Counted from the first letter of the stretch, positions 1 through 10,728 are shown. The stretch is DNA of 64,000 nt from Thalassia testudinum (GCA_037157565.1 JAZHRO010000046.1:17272501-17336500), one strand, 5' to 3'. Numbers and translations: made by a program. Notes: generated by a model from the letters alone, not told the origin.

Positions 1-213
1 TAGGGTGGTTCCTCCACCCAGAGTTATAAGTTTTGGAATACGGGTTGGACCTAACATTCTCTGGCATTGCATATGCATCCTCATAAAACGAGGATGGAGA
101 GAAGGAAGAATCAGAGAAACGGAGATCAAAGGCCCTAGTTTGGAACCCATAAGGTTTCGAGAAATCCTGGCTCACAGGTTGAGTCGAATCAAGTTGGTTC
201 ACGAATTCCTACC
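1..213. other. Unassigned left flank of the A-type LTR array
   Basis: No gene or repeat family that I recognise. It is the sequence left of the first TG of LTR1, which starts at 214. The last five bases before the LTR (CTACC) are the expected place for a target-site duplication, but I find no exact partner at the right end of the array. Confidence 0.4.
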
Positions 214-922
214 TGGTTGTGCGTGTTTTGCGTGTTTAGAAATCAAGGTTACAAGTAACCTGTCATCGTAGTTGCAAAACACGTCGATCAGATAAAATTT
301 ATACTGAAACTCCAAGGGAGTCCTGGGTCGAACACAGGGAGGCGACGTTTACTTTACTTGAAAACCGTGCTTCGTTTTGTTTCTTTTTGGTATTTTAGGG
401 TTTTCTTATTTTTTTGTATTTTTGAAATAAAACAAAACAAGCAAATGTATCACAAGATAGAGATGTGGAACAAATATGATATATATTACTTCCAATGTCA
501 ATTACAAGAAATTATGAAAGCAAGTAAAGAGTGGGAGGTGAGAGGAAATCTCTCGAATCGGCTATTCGGTGAGATGACGGTGCCTGGCGGAAGCTCGGAC
601 GAAGGAGGTGAGGAGCAGGATGATGGAGGCGAGAAGCTAGAGGACGTCGGGTTGAGGAAAGCTTCAACGTTGCTCCGGAATGGAGGTGAGAGGACGAAGT
701 TGATCTGCTACTGGAATGGAGGTAAGAGGACGGCTCCAAGGTGACCTATGAAGGGAGATGGGAAGTTGGAGGAGTATTTGGTGGGGCAGAGGTTTGCTAC
801 ACTAATAGGCACCTTGGGAGCATGAGAATAAGCTCTAATGGAGTGTTGGTAGGCTTGCTAGAGCTTAGGAGTAGGTGGGAGTAGAGTAGGTAGAGATGGC
901 TTGGAAGGGAGGGGGTGCAGGT

Positions 923-931
923 CCTTTTATA
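923..931 (-). promoter_or_regulatory. LTR1 TATA box
   Basis: The minus strand reads TATAAAAGG about 1.05 kb from the U3 start. The same position is CTATAAAGG in LTR2 (5431-5440) and CTATAAAAGG in LTR4 (14309-14318), is altered to CTATGAAAGG in LTR3 (10261-10270), and is deleted in LTR5. Conservation of place and sequence supports it as the LTR promoter. Confidence 0.7.
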
Positions 932-1307
932 ATGGTGAAGTGGCAAAAATCGTATCTGGGTCTTTACTGACGTCCGCAAACGTCGCTGAAGATCCACCCT
1001 TCAAATGTTCTTGCCGACGTGCATGGGCCTTTAGTGACGTCCATAAACATCGCTGCAGCTGTCGCTAAAGATCCACCTATCAAATCCTCTTGTTGGCATC
1101 GCAGACCATTAGTGACAACTGCAAGCATCACTAAAGGTGCATCACTGAAGATCCGCGTGCCTCCCTGCTAGCGTGCGCTTCGCTGGTGCTGCGTGCTTTG
1201 CGTACTCATGTCTCGCCTACGCTGGCATGCACGTAAGCGTATGCTGCACTGCCGCTATTGAGCACTGCATGGCTGCCGCTGAGCGGCTAGCCAAATTGGA
1301 AATTGGG

Positions 1308-1375
1308 GGGGCTGTGGGGATTCGAACCCGCACCCCTCCTTTGTAAGCCAGTGCTACCACCATTGCAGGAACCCC
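1308..1375 (-). repeat. tRNA-like block in U3 of LTR1
   Basis: On the minus strand a 68-base segment begins GGGGTTC, has a D-arm-like stretch, an anticodon-like loop TTACAAA, a perfect B-box core GGTTCGAATCC, and ends CAGCCCC, which pairs with the first bases. The anticodon and T stems are poorly paired and there is no variable loop, so it is not a working tRNA. LTR3 has the same block at the same offset. Confidence 0.6.
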
Positions 1376-1503
1376 TCCCTTGTGTCGTGTGGAGCAGCTT
1401 GGTGCTTCTGCTTCCCAGTCGTTGGTTCTTGATCCAACGGCTAGGATTGAAGGGCATGGATGAAGGAGTTTGGTGGTGCTACTGGCTGGTGTTGGGCGGT
1501 ATG

Positions 1504-1525
1504 GATGGCACCACGTGACGCCATC
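1504..1525. promoter_or_regulatory. G-box dyad in U3 of LTR1
   Basis: Near-palindrome GATGGCACCACGTGACGCC with a central CACGTG, the plant bZIP/bHLH G-box. It lies about 450-470 bases from the U3 start, upstream of both the tRNA-like block and the TATA box. Counterparts are at 10857-10878, 26256-26277 and 63464-63485. Confidence 0.5.
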
Positions 1526-1977
1526 TGGGCCGTTCATCTTCTTCTTCTTTTAGAGGGTGCTACAGTGCTCAGATCAAGATGATTCCCATGATGCTGAACT
1601 ACGATCGTCTCTCTGGATCCATCTGTACGGTTGGATTTTCAATCTGAAACCCGTATGGATGTTGCATTGCCCCCTGGCCGTTGATCTTCCTTGGGCTTAA
1701 TGTGGTGCTACGAGACTCTGATCTGGACGATTTCAGAGGAGTTAATCTCCAATCGTCATCCCGATCAGATCTGTATGGTTTGATCGTCCATCCGAGGCCA
1801 TGAAATAAATCCTCTTTTCTCCTGACCATAAAAAGGACCTAATTAACCTAAAATATAAACAACTACTCTAAATGCAGAATGATGCATGCTATGAGATATT
1901 TATATCATGATATGCAATACTAAGCCTGGGAACTATCATAAATATGCATTTTACGATGAATTTATACGTGTTTATCA

Positions 1978-1990
1978 TACCCCCATGCTT
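1978..1990 (-). other. Polypurine tract of element A1
   Basis: The minus strand reads AAGCATGGGGGTA directly against the U3 end of LTR1. This is the standard plus-strand primer position and shows that LTR1 is a 3' LTR. The B element has nearly the same tract at 23550-23561. Confidence 0.7.
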
Positions 1991-4702
1991 ACTTTTTGCT
2001 AGTCCCTAGCAAAATTAAACATGATGCCATGTATATCAGTAGAATCAGGGTTCGAGTATTTAGGCAAAATTCATTGATTGATTTAGAAAGTCTCATCCCT
2101 AAGACCAAATTACAAAAACTCAACGGTGCCTGGGTGCCTGCCAGAATGCAGACCGTCTGAGCCCTCGCCATATTTAACAAGATAATTTTTTTTTATTTTT
2201 TTGTACTTTTGGAGTTTGAGAGTTAAGGGATAACTTTGTACGGCTACCCGACCTGCCCAAGACTCGAAAAGGACTCTATGTGCTAAGCATCTTTGTGAAA
2301 AAGTGATAGACTCACAGAACGGCCGTTAAGATAGACTTTAGGTTTCTCCTACCCTAGGTGACCTTGCCTAAAGGTTTATCTTTACGATCGGTAGCTTTGT
2401 CCTTACTTCTTTTATTTATGGGGTCAACACAAGGGTGAATCCAGTGTATATCTCCCCATACTCCTTGAGCCCGTATGTCTCATTAAAATCATTCTCCTCA
2501 AGCTTAAGTGAGACTTCACTAATAGATTCCTCACCCTCAAAATCAAAGAATTCATGATCCTCATTTGCATATGTCTCAACATCACAAGTCATTCCATCAT
2601 CCAAGGAGACATAATTTTTTTCATTTCCTAACTTGGGGATCTCGGGTAAATCAATCGGTTCATCCTCAAAGGGTTGCTCTAGACCAATCTGGTCATCTCT
2701 AATCTCCGAATATGTGTCCTCCCCGATAGGCACTTGAGCGGGTTCAGACATTGGCTCTCCTGAAGAGGGTTCATCTTGAGAATCATCCTAAGATTTGACT
2801 AGTGCAACCACAAATTTCATCCTCAACCTCGACAATTTCCTAAGAAGGAACTCACCCGGTCCCTATCCCTAACACTTTGGAGCAAATCCAATAGAGAACT
2901 ATTAAGTTCATCAATCATTTTGATCATAGGCTCCAGTGCTTCAGTGCATGGTGTTGGCTAAGATTCTAAAGATTGTATAGTGTTCCTCAAATTAGCCAAC
3001 ACCCTATCCTTGATCTGGTTCACCTGAACCGACTAGTTCAATTCAAGTTTGGGTGGGTTTGGGCTGAATCTAGGGGAAACAAGGTGTTGAGGTTCTTGGG
3101 TCCCTCCCTGAAAGTAGGTCATTCTAGGTTGTTCAAAGGATGGTGGCGACCAATATTCAGTGGAATACTGGGGAAGGTAGGCGTTATAATCATGATATCC
3201 TTCTGATTATAGATCGGGTTGGTTTGGTCATCAAAGGATGGAGATCCATAATTATTATAACTCTGGGAAGGATAATAATCATAGTCTTGTCATCTAGGGT
3301 TAGGCCCTGGACACTAAGGTCCGGATTCATATCGCCAATCAAAGTCATCCTGACTGGTGGATGGGTAATTACAAGTCAAGTCGGGATAGTAATCATCTTT
3401 GGGATAAGTAGTGGTAGGAGGATAGGATGTGAAATGTGTGTAGGATGTGGAAGGGTACTTGGTGAAGTAAGGAGGGAAATTAGAAGAGAAAGGAGACTTG
3501 CAATACAAAAATACAAGCCTGTCCTTAGGTTGGGTAGCCTAAAGGTCTACAGACTCTCAGAATCCATCCTAAGATTATAGACGATTTACTCTACTTATGT
3601 CCAGGCAATCCAACTAGTTAGAAGGAGGGACTGGGGAGAAGGTTCTTCCTTTGGCTTGCACCTCCGGTTCCTAGTGTACCCCCCAGCAGCGATCGTTTGA
3701 CACTACTCCCCTAGCTAGACATCAGATTGACTAGTATAAGCAAGTTAATCGTTAATAATCTCAATCTGGATCCCGACGAGAGAACCAGTCCTTAGGGCCA
3801 ACGTCTAATCAATTTTAGTTAGGCTTGGGACAATGGTGCTTCAGGAATGTGATGGGCCCTTTAGATGGGTTGTGCCCTTAATGATCAGTTAAAATGTGTG
3901 TGTGTGCACAACCAGGGTTTGCAAACAAGGTTATTTGATGATGTGTCGTTTAGAGTTCAACCTTGTTTAGTAGCTTTTAGGGTTTAAAATTAAGTATATT
4001 CAATTAAGTGTAGGAAAACACTCCAACTTTTGCAAGCACTGGTGATGATATATTCCTTTAGAAATCAAAGAAAAAAATGTGGAGTGCCTGGTTCAGCCCT
4101 AAGAATCAACCCTAAGTGGCAAGCTACTTGATGAATTGTTTTTATCTTAAGTGGTGCGGCCCAAACAATTCAATCAATTGGCCTATTGCACCACTTAGTT
4201 AAGTCACACAGAAATGTTTGACCTATTCAGATTTCTACCCACTTATTTGTATGTTGAATTAAGTGTACCGGGTCCACAGGTCAGATCCTAGTTAAGTAGT
4301 AGAATTGATGTGATTGTGCGCCTTAGGGTGAGAAGTTGTGGGTGTTAAATGTGTAGCTTACAGAAAATCCCACAATCAGATAACACTTTTTTAATTTTTT
4401 TATTTTTATTTATGTGGATGGTGAGGTGAGTGGAGGTGGCAAACAAACAACCAAATCTTTCCTAGGGTTCATAAAAAGCACCTAAGTTGATTTGGGTTTG
4501 AGTTATTCGGTTATGGAATGGAAACTAAGGTGGGGGTGGTGTGGGGGACACTTACAAAACACTCTACTCGCACTTTACTCTGGTCTACCGCACTTGGATC
4601 TCCATGCTAGGGTACCTGCAAGACAGTAGATCAAAGACAAGTAGGGTTAATGTTATGTAAATGCAAAGAAACACAATAAACAATAAAGTAAATTCCATTG
4701 CG
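1991..4702 (-). mobile_element. Internal region of element A1 (no pol)
   Basis: Lies between the polypurine tract at 1978 and the primer-binding site at 4703, read on the minus strand. The part nearest the PBS (about 3500-4702) aligns with 12400-13588 of element A3 and 8538-9530 of A2, with shared landmarks such as GTTTGACACTACTCCCC near 3695. The distal part has degenerate frames rich in Tyr, Pro and acidic residues. I find no protease, RT, RNase H or integrase motif, so A1 is non-autonomous or deleted. Confidence 0.7.
2416..2751 (-). pseudogene. Acidic open frame inside element A1, function unknown
   Basis: A 111-codon minus-strand frame starting MSEPAQVPIGED. It is strongly acidic (runs such as YANEDHEFFDFEGEES) and has no cysteine knuckle, transmembrane segment or catalytic motif that I recognise. 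It continues upstream, through stops and frameshifts to about 3510, into a Tyr/Pro-rich stretch (KYPSTSYTHFTSYPP). The context is the 3' half of a retroelement internal region, so it is probably a decayed retroelement-encoded protein, perhaps a gag C-terminal or accessory region. There is no support for a host gene. Confidence 0.35.
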
Positions 4703-4719
4703 TCCCCGGCAACGGACCA
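4703..4719 (-). other. Primer-binding site of A1 (tRNA-Asp type)
   Basis: The minus strand reads TGG-CCGTTGCCGGGGA, one base short of the complement of the 3' end of plant tRNA-Asp(GUC). It is separated from LTR2 by three bases. This defines LTR2 as the 5' LTR of A1 and fixes the minus orientation. Confidence 0.8.
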
Positions 4720-4722
4720 AAA

Positions 4723-5680
4723 TGGTCGGATCGTGTTTCGCATGTTAGAAATCGAGGTTACAAGTAACCTATTGTCGTAGTTACAAAACACGTTGATTAA
4801 ATAAAATTTAAACTGAAACTCCAAGGGAGTCCCAGGTCGAACACAGGGAGGCGACATTTACTTTAGTTGAAAATTGCGCTTCGATTCGTTTCTTTTTTGT
4901 ATTTTTGGGTTTTGATATTTTTTGTATTTTTGGAATAAAAGAAATCAGGCAAATGTATCACAGGATAGAGATCTGGAACAAATATGATATATATTACTTC
5001 TAATGTCAATTACAATGAACTATAAAAGCATAAAAAGAGAGGGAGGTGAGAGGAAATCTCACAAATCGGCTGTTCGGCGAAACGACGGTGCCTGGTGGAA
5101 GCTCAGATGAAGGAGGTGAGGAGCGGGACGATGGAGGTGAGATGCTGGAGGACGTAGGGTTGAGGAAAGCTTCGACGTAGCTCCAGAATGGAGGTGAGAA
5201 GATAGAGTTGATCTACTACCGGAATGGAGGTGAGAGGACGACTCCAAGGTGACGTATGAAGGGAGATGGGAAGTTGGAGGATTATTTGGTGGGGCGGAGT
5301 TTCGCTACACTAATAGGCACATTGCGAGCTTGAGAACAAGCTCTAATGGAGCATTGGTAGGCTTGCTAGAGCTTGGGAGTAGGTAGGAGTAGAGTAGGTA
5401 GAGATGGCTTGGAAGGGAGGGGGTGAAGGTCCCTTTATAGTGGTGGAGAAGAGGCAAAAATTGGCATGGGACCATTAGTGACATCCAGGCTGTCGCTGGA
5501 AACGTCGTTGTAGGCAGCTCATGCCTGCTGGTGCCCATAACTGGCTCTACTGGCATGCAATGAATTACCGACGGCTGTAAGCGTCACTGTAAGTCCAGCC
5601 CATGCGTTGCCGTAGTCCACCTCACGCTGCGCTGGCGTCGCTCCTGCCTTGCCGCGCGCGCACGTGTGGCCACGCGCTGG
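4723..5680 (-). mobile_element. A-family LTR 2, left part (interrupted)
   Basis: Starts TGGTCGGA next to the PBS and aligns with LTR1 and LTR3, including the shared block CTCTAATGGAGC near 5341. The sequence stops at a copy of GCTGG (5676-5680), where solo LTR B is inserted, and resumes at 7980. It keeps a TATA box at 5431-5440 on the minus strand. Confidence 0.85.
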
Positions 5681-5924
5681 TGATAAACGCCAGTTTATCA
5701 TCATTCTTATGCATTAAAACAAACCTAGCTCTTAGGATTTTACTCCGCAAACGGGTTTTTGGTCTGCATTTAGGCATAAAATAGGTTAGGCATGCATTGC
5801 ATTTTTTATTATCTTTTTAATATGTTTTTGTGAGTGTTAGGGATATACAGTTATATAGATCCCTAAAACCCTAGCACTCAAGAAGGCAAATGGTGAAGGA
5901 GAAGCCCAGACTAGCTGGAACTCA

Positions 5925-6620
5925 GCCTAATCCAGCTCACCTCAGCTTGATCCAGCTCACCTCAGCTTGATCTCGCTCACCGCAGCTGGAACCTAGCTTA
6001 CTTGAACTAGGGTTAGCTCATCCCAGCTCCATTCAGCTAATCTCAGCTGGATGGCAGCTCAAGAGAGTTCACCTTATCTCACCCTAGCTCAAGTCAGCTC
6101 AGATCCAACTCAACTTAGCTGAGTCTAGCTCATCTCAGCTCCCACTAGTCCACAGGGAGCTCTAGCTAGCTCGGCTAAGTTGACAGGAGTTCACCCCAGC
6201 TCAGATCCAGCTACATCCAGCTCCACTCAGCTCCAGCCAGCTGAAGAAGAACTCATCCCAGCTCAGGAAGCTCAAGTCCAGCTCCCGGGGACTCAGCTTA
6301 GCTCAACTCAGTTGAGCTAAGCTACCTTAGCTACCTCAACCAGCTTGATTCTCCCCGGGAGCACCAGACCCAGCTCACCTTAGCTCATTATGGTAGAAGC
6401 TAGCTTACCTTAGCTCGACTTAGTAGCTAGCAAAGAACTAGCAAGCTAAGCCAACTAGAATAGCTCCATGCCAGCCTCTTCAGCAGCAGCCAGCTCCAAA
6501 TTTCAGTTCCAGACTTCTCCTCAGCTCCTTCCTCTAAACCCTAGCTCCATTACCTTCTCCTCTACTCCTCCATTAGCTAAGCTAGCTTAGCTTAGCTTAG
6601 CTTAGCTTAGCTATGCTCCA
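5925..6620 (+). repeat. AGCT-cored degenerate repeat tract in B-type U3
   Basis: The tetramer AGCT recurs every 5-20 bases, often as CAGCTCACCTCAGCTTG or TTAGCTCA, and ends in a perfect run of TTAGC units near 6583-6612. The same tract, in reverse and diverged, is in B's 3' LTR (about 22830-23290) and 5' LTR (about 54650-55245). Confidence 0.8.
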
Positions 6621-7066
6621 ACTTCCTTGGCTTATACCACCCCAAAAACCCACCTACCAACTCCACCCAACTAGCTCCACCTAAGCTCCACATAAGCTAA
6701 CCTACTTGGCACCAACCTAACCTACCCACCACCTCCAAAAGACACCTAAAAGTGGCGCCAAAAACTACCCATAACCACCCCTTAATGGCACCACTTTTCC
6801 CTCCAAAATCTCCCCTCATCTCCACCACACAATCCCCCTTGAACCCATCTCCACCATCCACCTAACCCCCCTTCTAGAAGACCCCATGTTGGCGCCAACA
6901 TGGTGGTGTCTCTCCACCACCAAAAGACACCAACACCACCATAACTACCCCCTTTAACACCTCTTGGGTTGGCGCCAACTCTCCTTAGCCATAGGATCAC
7001 CAACCACCTCCATTCTTCCATCCTAGCCCTCCATTTCAAGGGGCACCTTAACCCCCCATCCTACCC

Positions 7067-7075
7067 TATAAAAGG
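7067..7075 (+). promoter_or_regulatory. TATA box of solo LTR B1
   Basis: TATAAAAGG within CCCTATAAAAGGACC, about 1.39 kb from the LTR start and downstream of the AGCT tract. This gives a U3 of about 1.4 kb and a leader of about 0.87 kb. Confidence 0.7.
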
Positions 7076-7279
7076 ACCACTACCCACCACCATTCAAGCC
7101 ATCCTTGGCTAGCAATTTCACTCTCATATTCCACCAAGAAGCCCACGTCCAAGAGAGAAGAAGAAGAAGAAGATTAAGGGGATATTCTGTCCCCTTGGTG
7201 CCTTCCCCTCTTCCCTTCTCTCTTGGGTCACGCCAGCCAAAGGAGAAGCCAGGCAAGGAAGATCTTGGAGGAGATCTTG

Positions 7280-7368
7280 AAGGTGGTCCATGCCACCTTG
7301 GAGGAGTTCTTGAGGGTGGTGCACGCCCACCCCTTGAAGAGAGTATTGAAGGTGGAAGCTTCCACCTT
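7280..7368 (+). repeat. Three consecutive GGTGG/CCACC hairpins downstream of TATA
   Basis: At 7280-7299 the arms AAGGTGG and CCACCTT flank six bases. At 7314-7332 GGGTGG pairs with CCACCC. At 7349-7368 there is a perfect 20-base palindrome with half AAGGTGGAAG. A related hairpin (AGGGTGG / CCACCCT) occurs near 52191-52211 in B's 5' LTR and in weaker form near 22163 in the 3' LTR, so the structure belongs to the LTR leader. Confidence 0.6.
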
Positions 7369-7979
7369 GGAGGAGCTCTCAAGGAAGGAGGAGAAGGAAG
7401 ACCTCTTTTCAAGCCAAGGAGCAGCTAGGCTTGGAGCAAGAAGAAAACCTTCTTCACCATTGTTACAAGAGGATTTGTGTTTCTTTTCTTTCTTTTAGAT
7501 TGTTTAATTCTAGTAGAAGCATTCCTCTACTTGTCCTTGAAAGGAACACTCATTCTACTCAATCAAAATTGCCTCCTTTTAGCTTTTTATTGCAGTTGTT
7601 TGTTTTGGTTCTAGCACTTGTTTCACCTCTTCTTCCAAATTACCCTAGGCCTCCACTTGCCTAGAGTGAGCTTAGGAAGAAGATATTTCTATCTTTTAGA
7701 TTTTAGTTAATCATTTGTAGGTGTTAATTCTTTTAGCTACAATCTACAATTTGCCCTCATCTTTTCAAAATACAAAAAAATTACATATTGAAAAATATCA
7801 AAAAGAAAGTTGAGATCTATCTGCAAGCAAGAGGATTAATTTTGCAATTTTTGCCTCCTTGGACGACCCTAGATACTCCCCTATCTAGGATATAAATTTA
7901 AAAGTGAAAGCGGATTCGCGTGTTACAACGACGTTAAAAACCTGCTTTTACAAATCACGCGTATTTCGCTATCAGCTGG

Positions 7980-8537
7980 CGCTGCTTGCATGCGTGCCTG
8001 TGCGCCCGCACATGCACCCGCGCTGTTGCGTGCGTGCAGTGCTGCGTGCGTGTGCTAGCGGCCTGGGCTGTGCCACGTGGCAAAGTCTAGGCAATCCATC
8101 TTCTTCTTATTGTAGGGGCAGCTATAGAGGTCAGATTGAGTCAATTTTTGTGCTGTTAGGCTGCGATCGTCGACCTGAATCCATCTGCGTGGTCGGATTT
8201 ATCATTCGAAGCTCAGAATTTTCTCCTAGTCCCTTGGTCATTGATCTTCCTCGGACTGCATATGGTGCTACGAAACTCCGATCGAGGCGACTTCAGAGGC
8301 GTTGGACTCTGATCATTGTCTTGATCAGATCTGTACGGTTGGATCGTCAATCTGAGGCTCCAAAATAAATATCCTTCTCTCCTAACCACAAAAATGATGC
8401 AATTAACCTAAATTATATACAGCTACTCTAAATGCAGAATGATGCATGCTATGCAATATTTATAACATGAAATGCAAATCTAAGCCTAGGAACATGCATG
8501 AATAGGCATTTTACCCTTAATAAATGTGTTTACATCA
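7980..8537 (-). mobile_element. A-family LTR 2, right part (U3 end)
   Basis: Continuation of LTR2 after the B1 insertion, ending GTGTTTACATCA at 8537. It shares the U3-end block (GATGCATGCTATGCAATATTT) with LTR4, LTR5 and D2. The tRNA-like block seen in LTR1 and LTR3 is absent here. Confidence 0.8.
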
Positions 8538-9530
8538 CCCCCGGCCATAGTCGTTTGACGCTACTCCCCTAGCTAGACATTAGTTTAACTAGTATAAGCA
8601 GGTTAATCGTGAATAATCTCAATCTGGATCCCGATGAGCGAATGAATCTGTAGGGCCAACGTCTAATTTATTTTAGTTAGGCTTTGGAAATTGGTGCTCT
8701 AGAACATGATGAGCCCTTAATGATTTGCTTGAGAACGTGTAAATGTGTCCAACCAAGAGGTTTTCAAGCAAGATTATTAATTATGAGGTGAGTTTTAGGA
8801 TTCGAATCTTGCTTAATAGCTTTTAGGATTCAAATATTAGGTGTTTTCAACCAAGTTTTCTGAGGCAAACCAGGTTTGTTGTTGAAAGCATGTGTTCAAG
8901 TATTTTCCTGTAGAAATCAAGAAAATATGGAGTGCCTGGCTTGTCCTAACTATTGAATCCTATGGGGGAGCTAGAAAATGAACCTCTTTTAGATTAGGTG
9001 GTGCAGCTGAAATAATTCACTCAATTAGCTCGAATGCACCATCGATTAAGGCACACAAAAAGATGGTTAACCTAATATGATTTCTACTCTTTTATGTGTT
9101 GAATTCGTGTACCGGGTCCACAGGTCGAAAGCCCAGTTGAGTAGATGAAAAATCAAGTCCGATTATGTGCCTCAAACGTGGGTGTATAGAGTGTGTAAAT
9201 TGATTTGTCCCATAGAAATATCTTTTTATTTTTTTTTATATAAGAAGTGGGTGAGATGGGTGAAGGTGGCAAACATGACAAACAAAGTCTACCCTAGGGT
9301 TTATGCAAACACCTAAGTAGATTAGGTCTTGGTTATGACTGTGGCGAAATGAACTAGTTGGTTGGAAAGTGGGGGACACTTATAGAGTACTCTAGTTGCA
9401 CTTTACTCTGATCTGCCACACTTGGATCTCCATGCTATGGTACCTGAGAGATAGTGGATCAAAGACAAATAGGGTTAGTGCTATGTAAATGCAAAGAAGC
9501 GCAATAAACAATAATGTAAATTCCATTGCC
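8538..9530 (-). mobile_element. Internal region of element A2 (about 1 kb, deleted)
   Basis: The sequence right after the LTR2 end (CCCCCGGCCATAGTCG) already matches the PBS-proximal region of A1 (from about 3680) and A3 (from about 12590). The coding part is therefore missing, and the element is only LTR, untranslated leader and LTR. The breakpoint falls in a run of C present both at the polypurine tract and in the leader. Confidence 0.75.
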
Positions 9531-9548
9531 TCCCTGGCAACGGCACCA
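9531..9548 (-). other. Primer-binding site of A2
   Basis: The minus strand reads TGGTGCCGTTGCCAGGGA, a tRNA-Asp complement with two changes, three bases from the LTR3 start. Confidence 0.75.
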
Positions 9549-10660
9549 AAATAGTCGCGCGTGTTTTGCGTGTTTAGAAATTGATGTTACAAGTAACCCG
9601 TCGTCGTAGTTGCAAAACATGTCGATCAGATAAAATTTATACCGAAACTCCAAGGGAGTCCCGGGTCAAACACAGGGAGGCGATGTTTACTTTACTTGAA
9701 AACTGTGCTTTGTTTTGTTTCTTTTTGGTATTTTGGGGTTTTGTTACTTTTTTGTATTTTTGAAATAAAAGAAAACAAGCAAATGTATCACAAGATAGAT
9801 ATGTGGAACAAATATGATATATATTACTTCCAATGTCAATTATAAGAAACTATGAAAGCATATAAAGAGAGGGAGGTGAGAGGAAATCTCCCGAATTGGC
9901 TGTTCGACGAGAAGACGGTGCCTGGTGGAAGCTCAGACGAAGGAGGTGAGGAGTGAAATGATGGAGGTGAGATGCTGGAGGACGTCAGGTTGTGGAAAGC
10001 TTCAGTGTAGCTCTGGAATGGAGGTGAGAAGACGGAGTTGATCTGCTACCGGAATGGAGGTGAGAGGACGGCTCCAAGGTGACCTATGAAGGGAGATGGG
10101 AAGTTGGAGGAGTATTTGGTGGGCCAGAGGTTTGCTACACTAATAGGCACCTTGGGAGCTTGAGAACAAGCTCTAATGGAGCGTTGGTAGGCTTGCTAGA
10201 GCTTAGGAGTAGGTAGGAGTAGAGTACGTAGAGATGGCTTGGAAGGGAGGTGGTGTCGGTCCTTTCATAGTGGTGGAGAAGAGGCAAAAATCATATCTGG
10301 GTCTTTACTGGCATCCACAAACATCGCTGCAAGTGTCGCTGAAGATCCGCCCTTCAATTGTTCTTGCTGGTGTGCACGGGCCTTTAGTGACGTCCATAAA
10401 TGTCGCTGCAGCTGTTGCTGAAGATTCTCCTATCAAATCCTCTTGCTGGCGTGTGCAGACCATTAGTGACAGCTGCAAGCGTCACTAAAGGTGCCCCGCT
10501 GAAGATCCGCACGCCTCCCTGCTGGCGTACACTGCGCGCTTCGCACACCTGTGTCGCGCGTGCACTGGCGTGCGCTGGCATGTGCGTACATGTACACTGC
10601 GCTGCTGCTGCTACGCGCTGCACGGCTACTGCTGAGCGGCCGACCAAATTGGAAATTAGG

Positions 10661-10728
10661 GGGGCTGCGGGGATTCGAACCCACACCCCTCCTTTGCAAG
10701 CCAGCGCTACAACCATTACGGCAACCCC
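10661..10728 (-). repeat. tRNA-like block in U3 of LTR3
   Basis: Minus strand, 68 bases. The acceptor-like ends GGGGTTG and CAGCCCC pair over all seven positions (one G-U). The D-arm-like part aligns without gaps to the tRNA D-arm, the loop is TTGCAAA, and the B-box core GGTTCGAATCC is perfect. The anticodon and T stems pair poorly. It is better preserved than the LTR1 copy. Confidence 0.65.

Larger units (their letters stand above)
214..1977 (-). mobile_element. A-family LTR 1 (3' LTR of element A1)
   Basis: A 1764-bp LTR, TG at 214 and CA at 1976-1977 on the plus strand, aligning by eye over its full length with LTR3 (9552-11327) and in parts with LTR2, LTR4 and LTR5. It lies in minus orientation, so its U3 start is at 1977. 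A C-rich tract (minus-strand polypurine tract) follows directly, making it the 3' LTR of the element to its right. On the minus strand, from U3, it carries a G-box dyad (1504-1525), a tRNA-like block (1308-1375), a TATA box (about 923-931), and a block near 290-345 shared with the other LTRs. Confidence 0.85.
5681..7974 (+). mobile_element. Solo LTR B1, plus strand, inside LTR2
   Basis: A 2294-bp unit starting TGATAAACGCCAG and ending CGCTATCA, flanked by GCTGG on both sides. Its ends match, in reverse, those of the full-length B element: TGATAAATGCCA next to 55472 on the minus strand, and the block around 21527-21590. It has an AGCT-rich U3 (5925-6620), a TATA box at 7067-7075 and a hairpin cluster at 7280-7368. 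No PBS or internal region is attached, so it is a solo LTR left by LTR-LTR recombination. Confidence 0.9.
5676..7979. repeat. Target-site duplication GCTGG around solo LTR B1
   Basis: GCTGG is present at 5676-5680 and again at 7975-7979, immediately outside the TG start and CA end of the inserted LTR. This marks one clean integration into LTR2. Confidence 0.9.

Noticed and set aside
1308..1375. A functional tRNA gene
   Set aside because: B-box and acceptor pairing are good, but the anticodon and T stems do not pair and the length is 68 bases. I keep it as tRNA-like only.
5925..6620. CRISPR-like or satellite array from the AGCT repeats
   Set aside because: There are no regular repeat-spacer units and spacing is irregular. 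It is confined to B-type U3.
7105..7428. 107-codon plus-strand frame with a Gly-rich repeat in solo LTR B1
   Set aside because: It is created by the GGTGG/CCACC hairpins and a GAAGAA run. The same leader in the two B LTRs has no corresponding frame.
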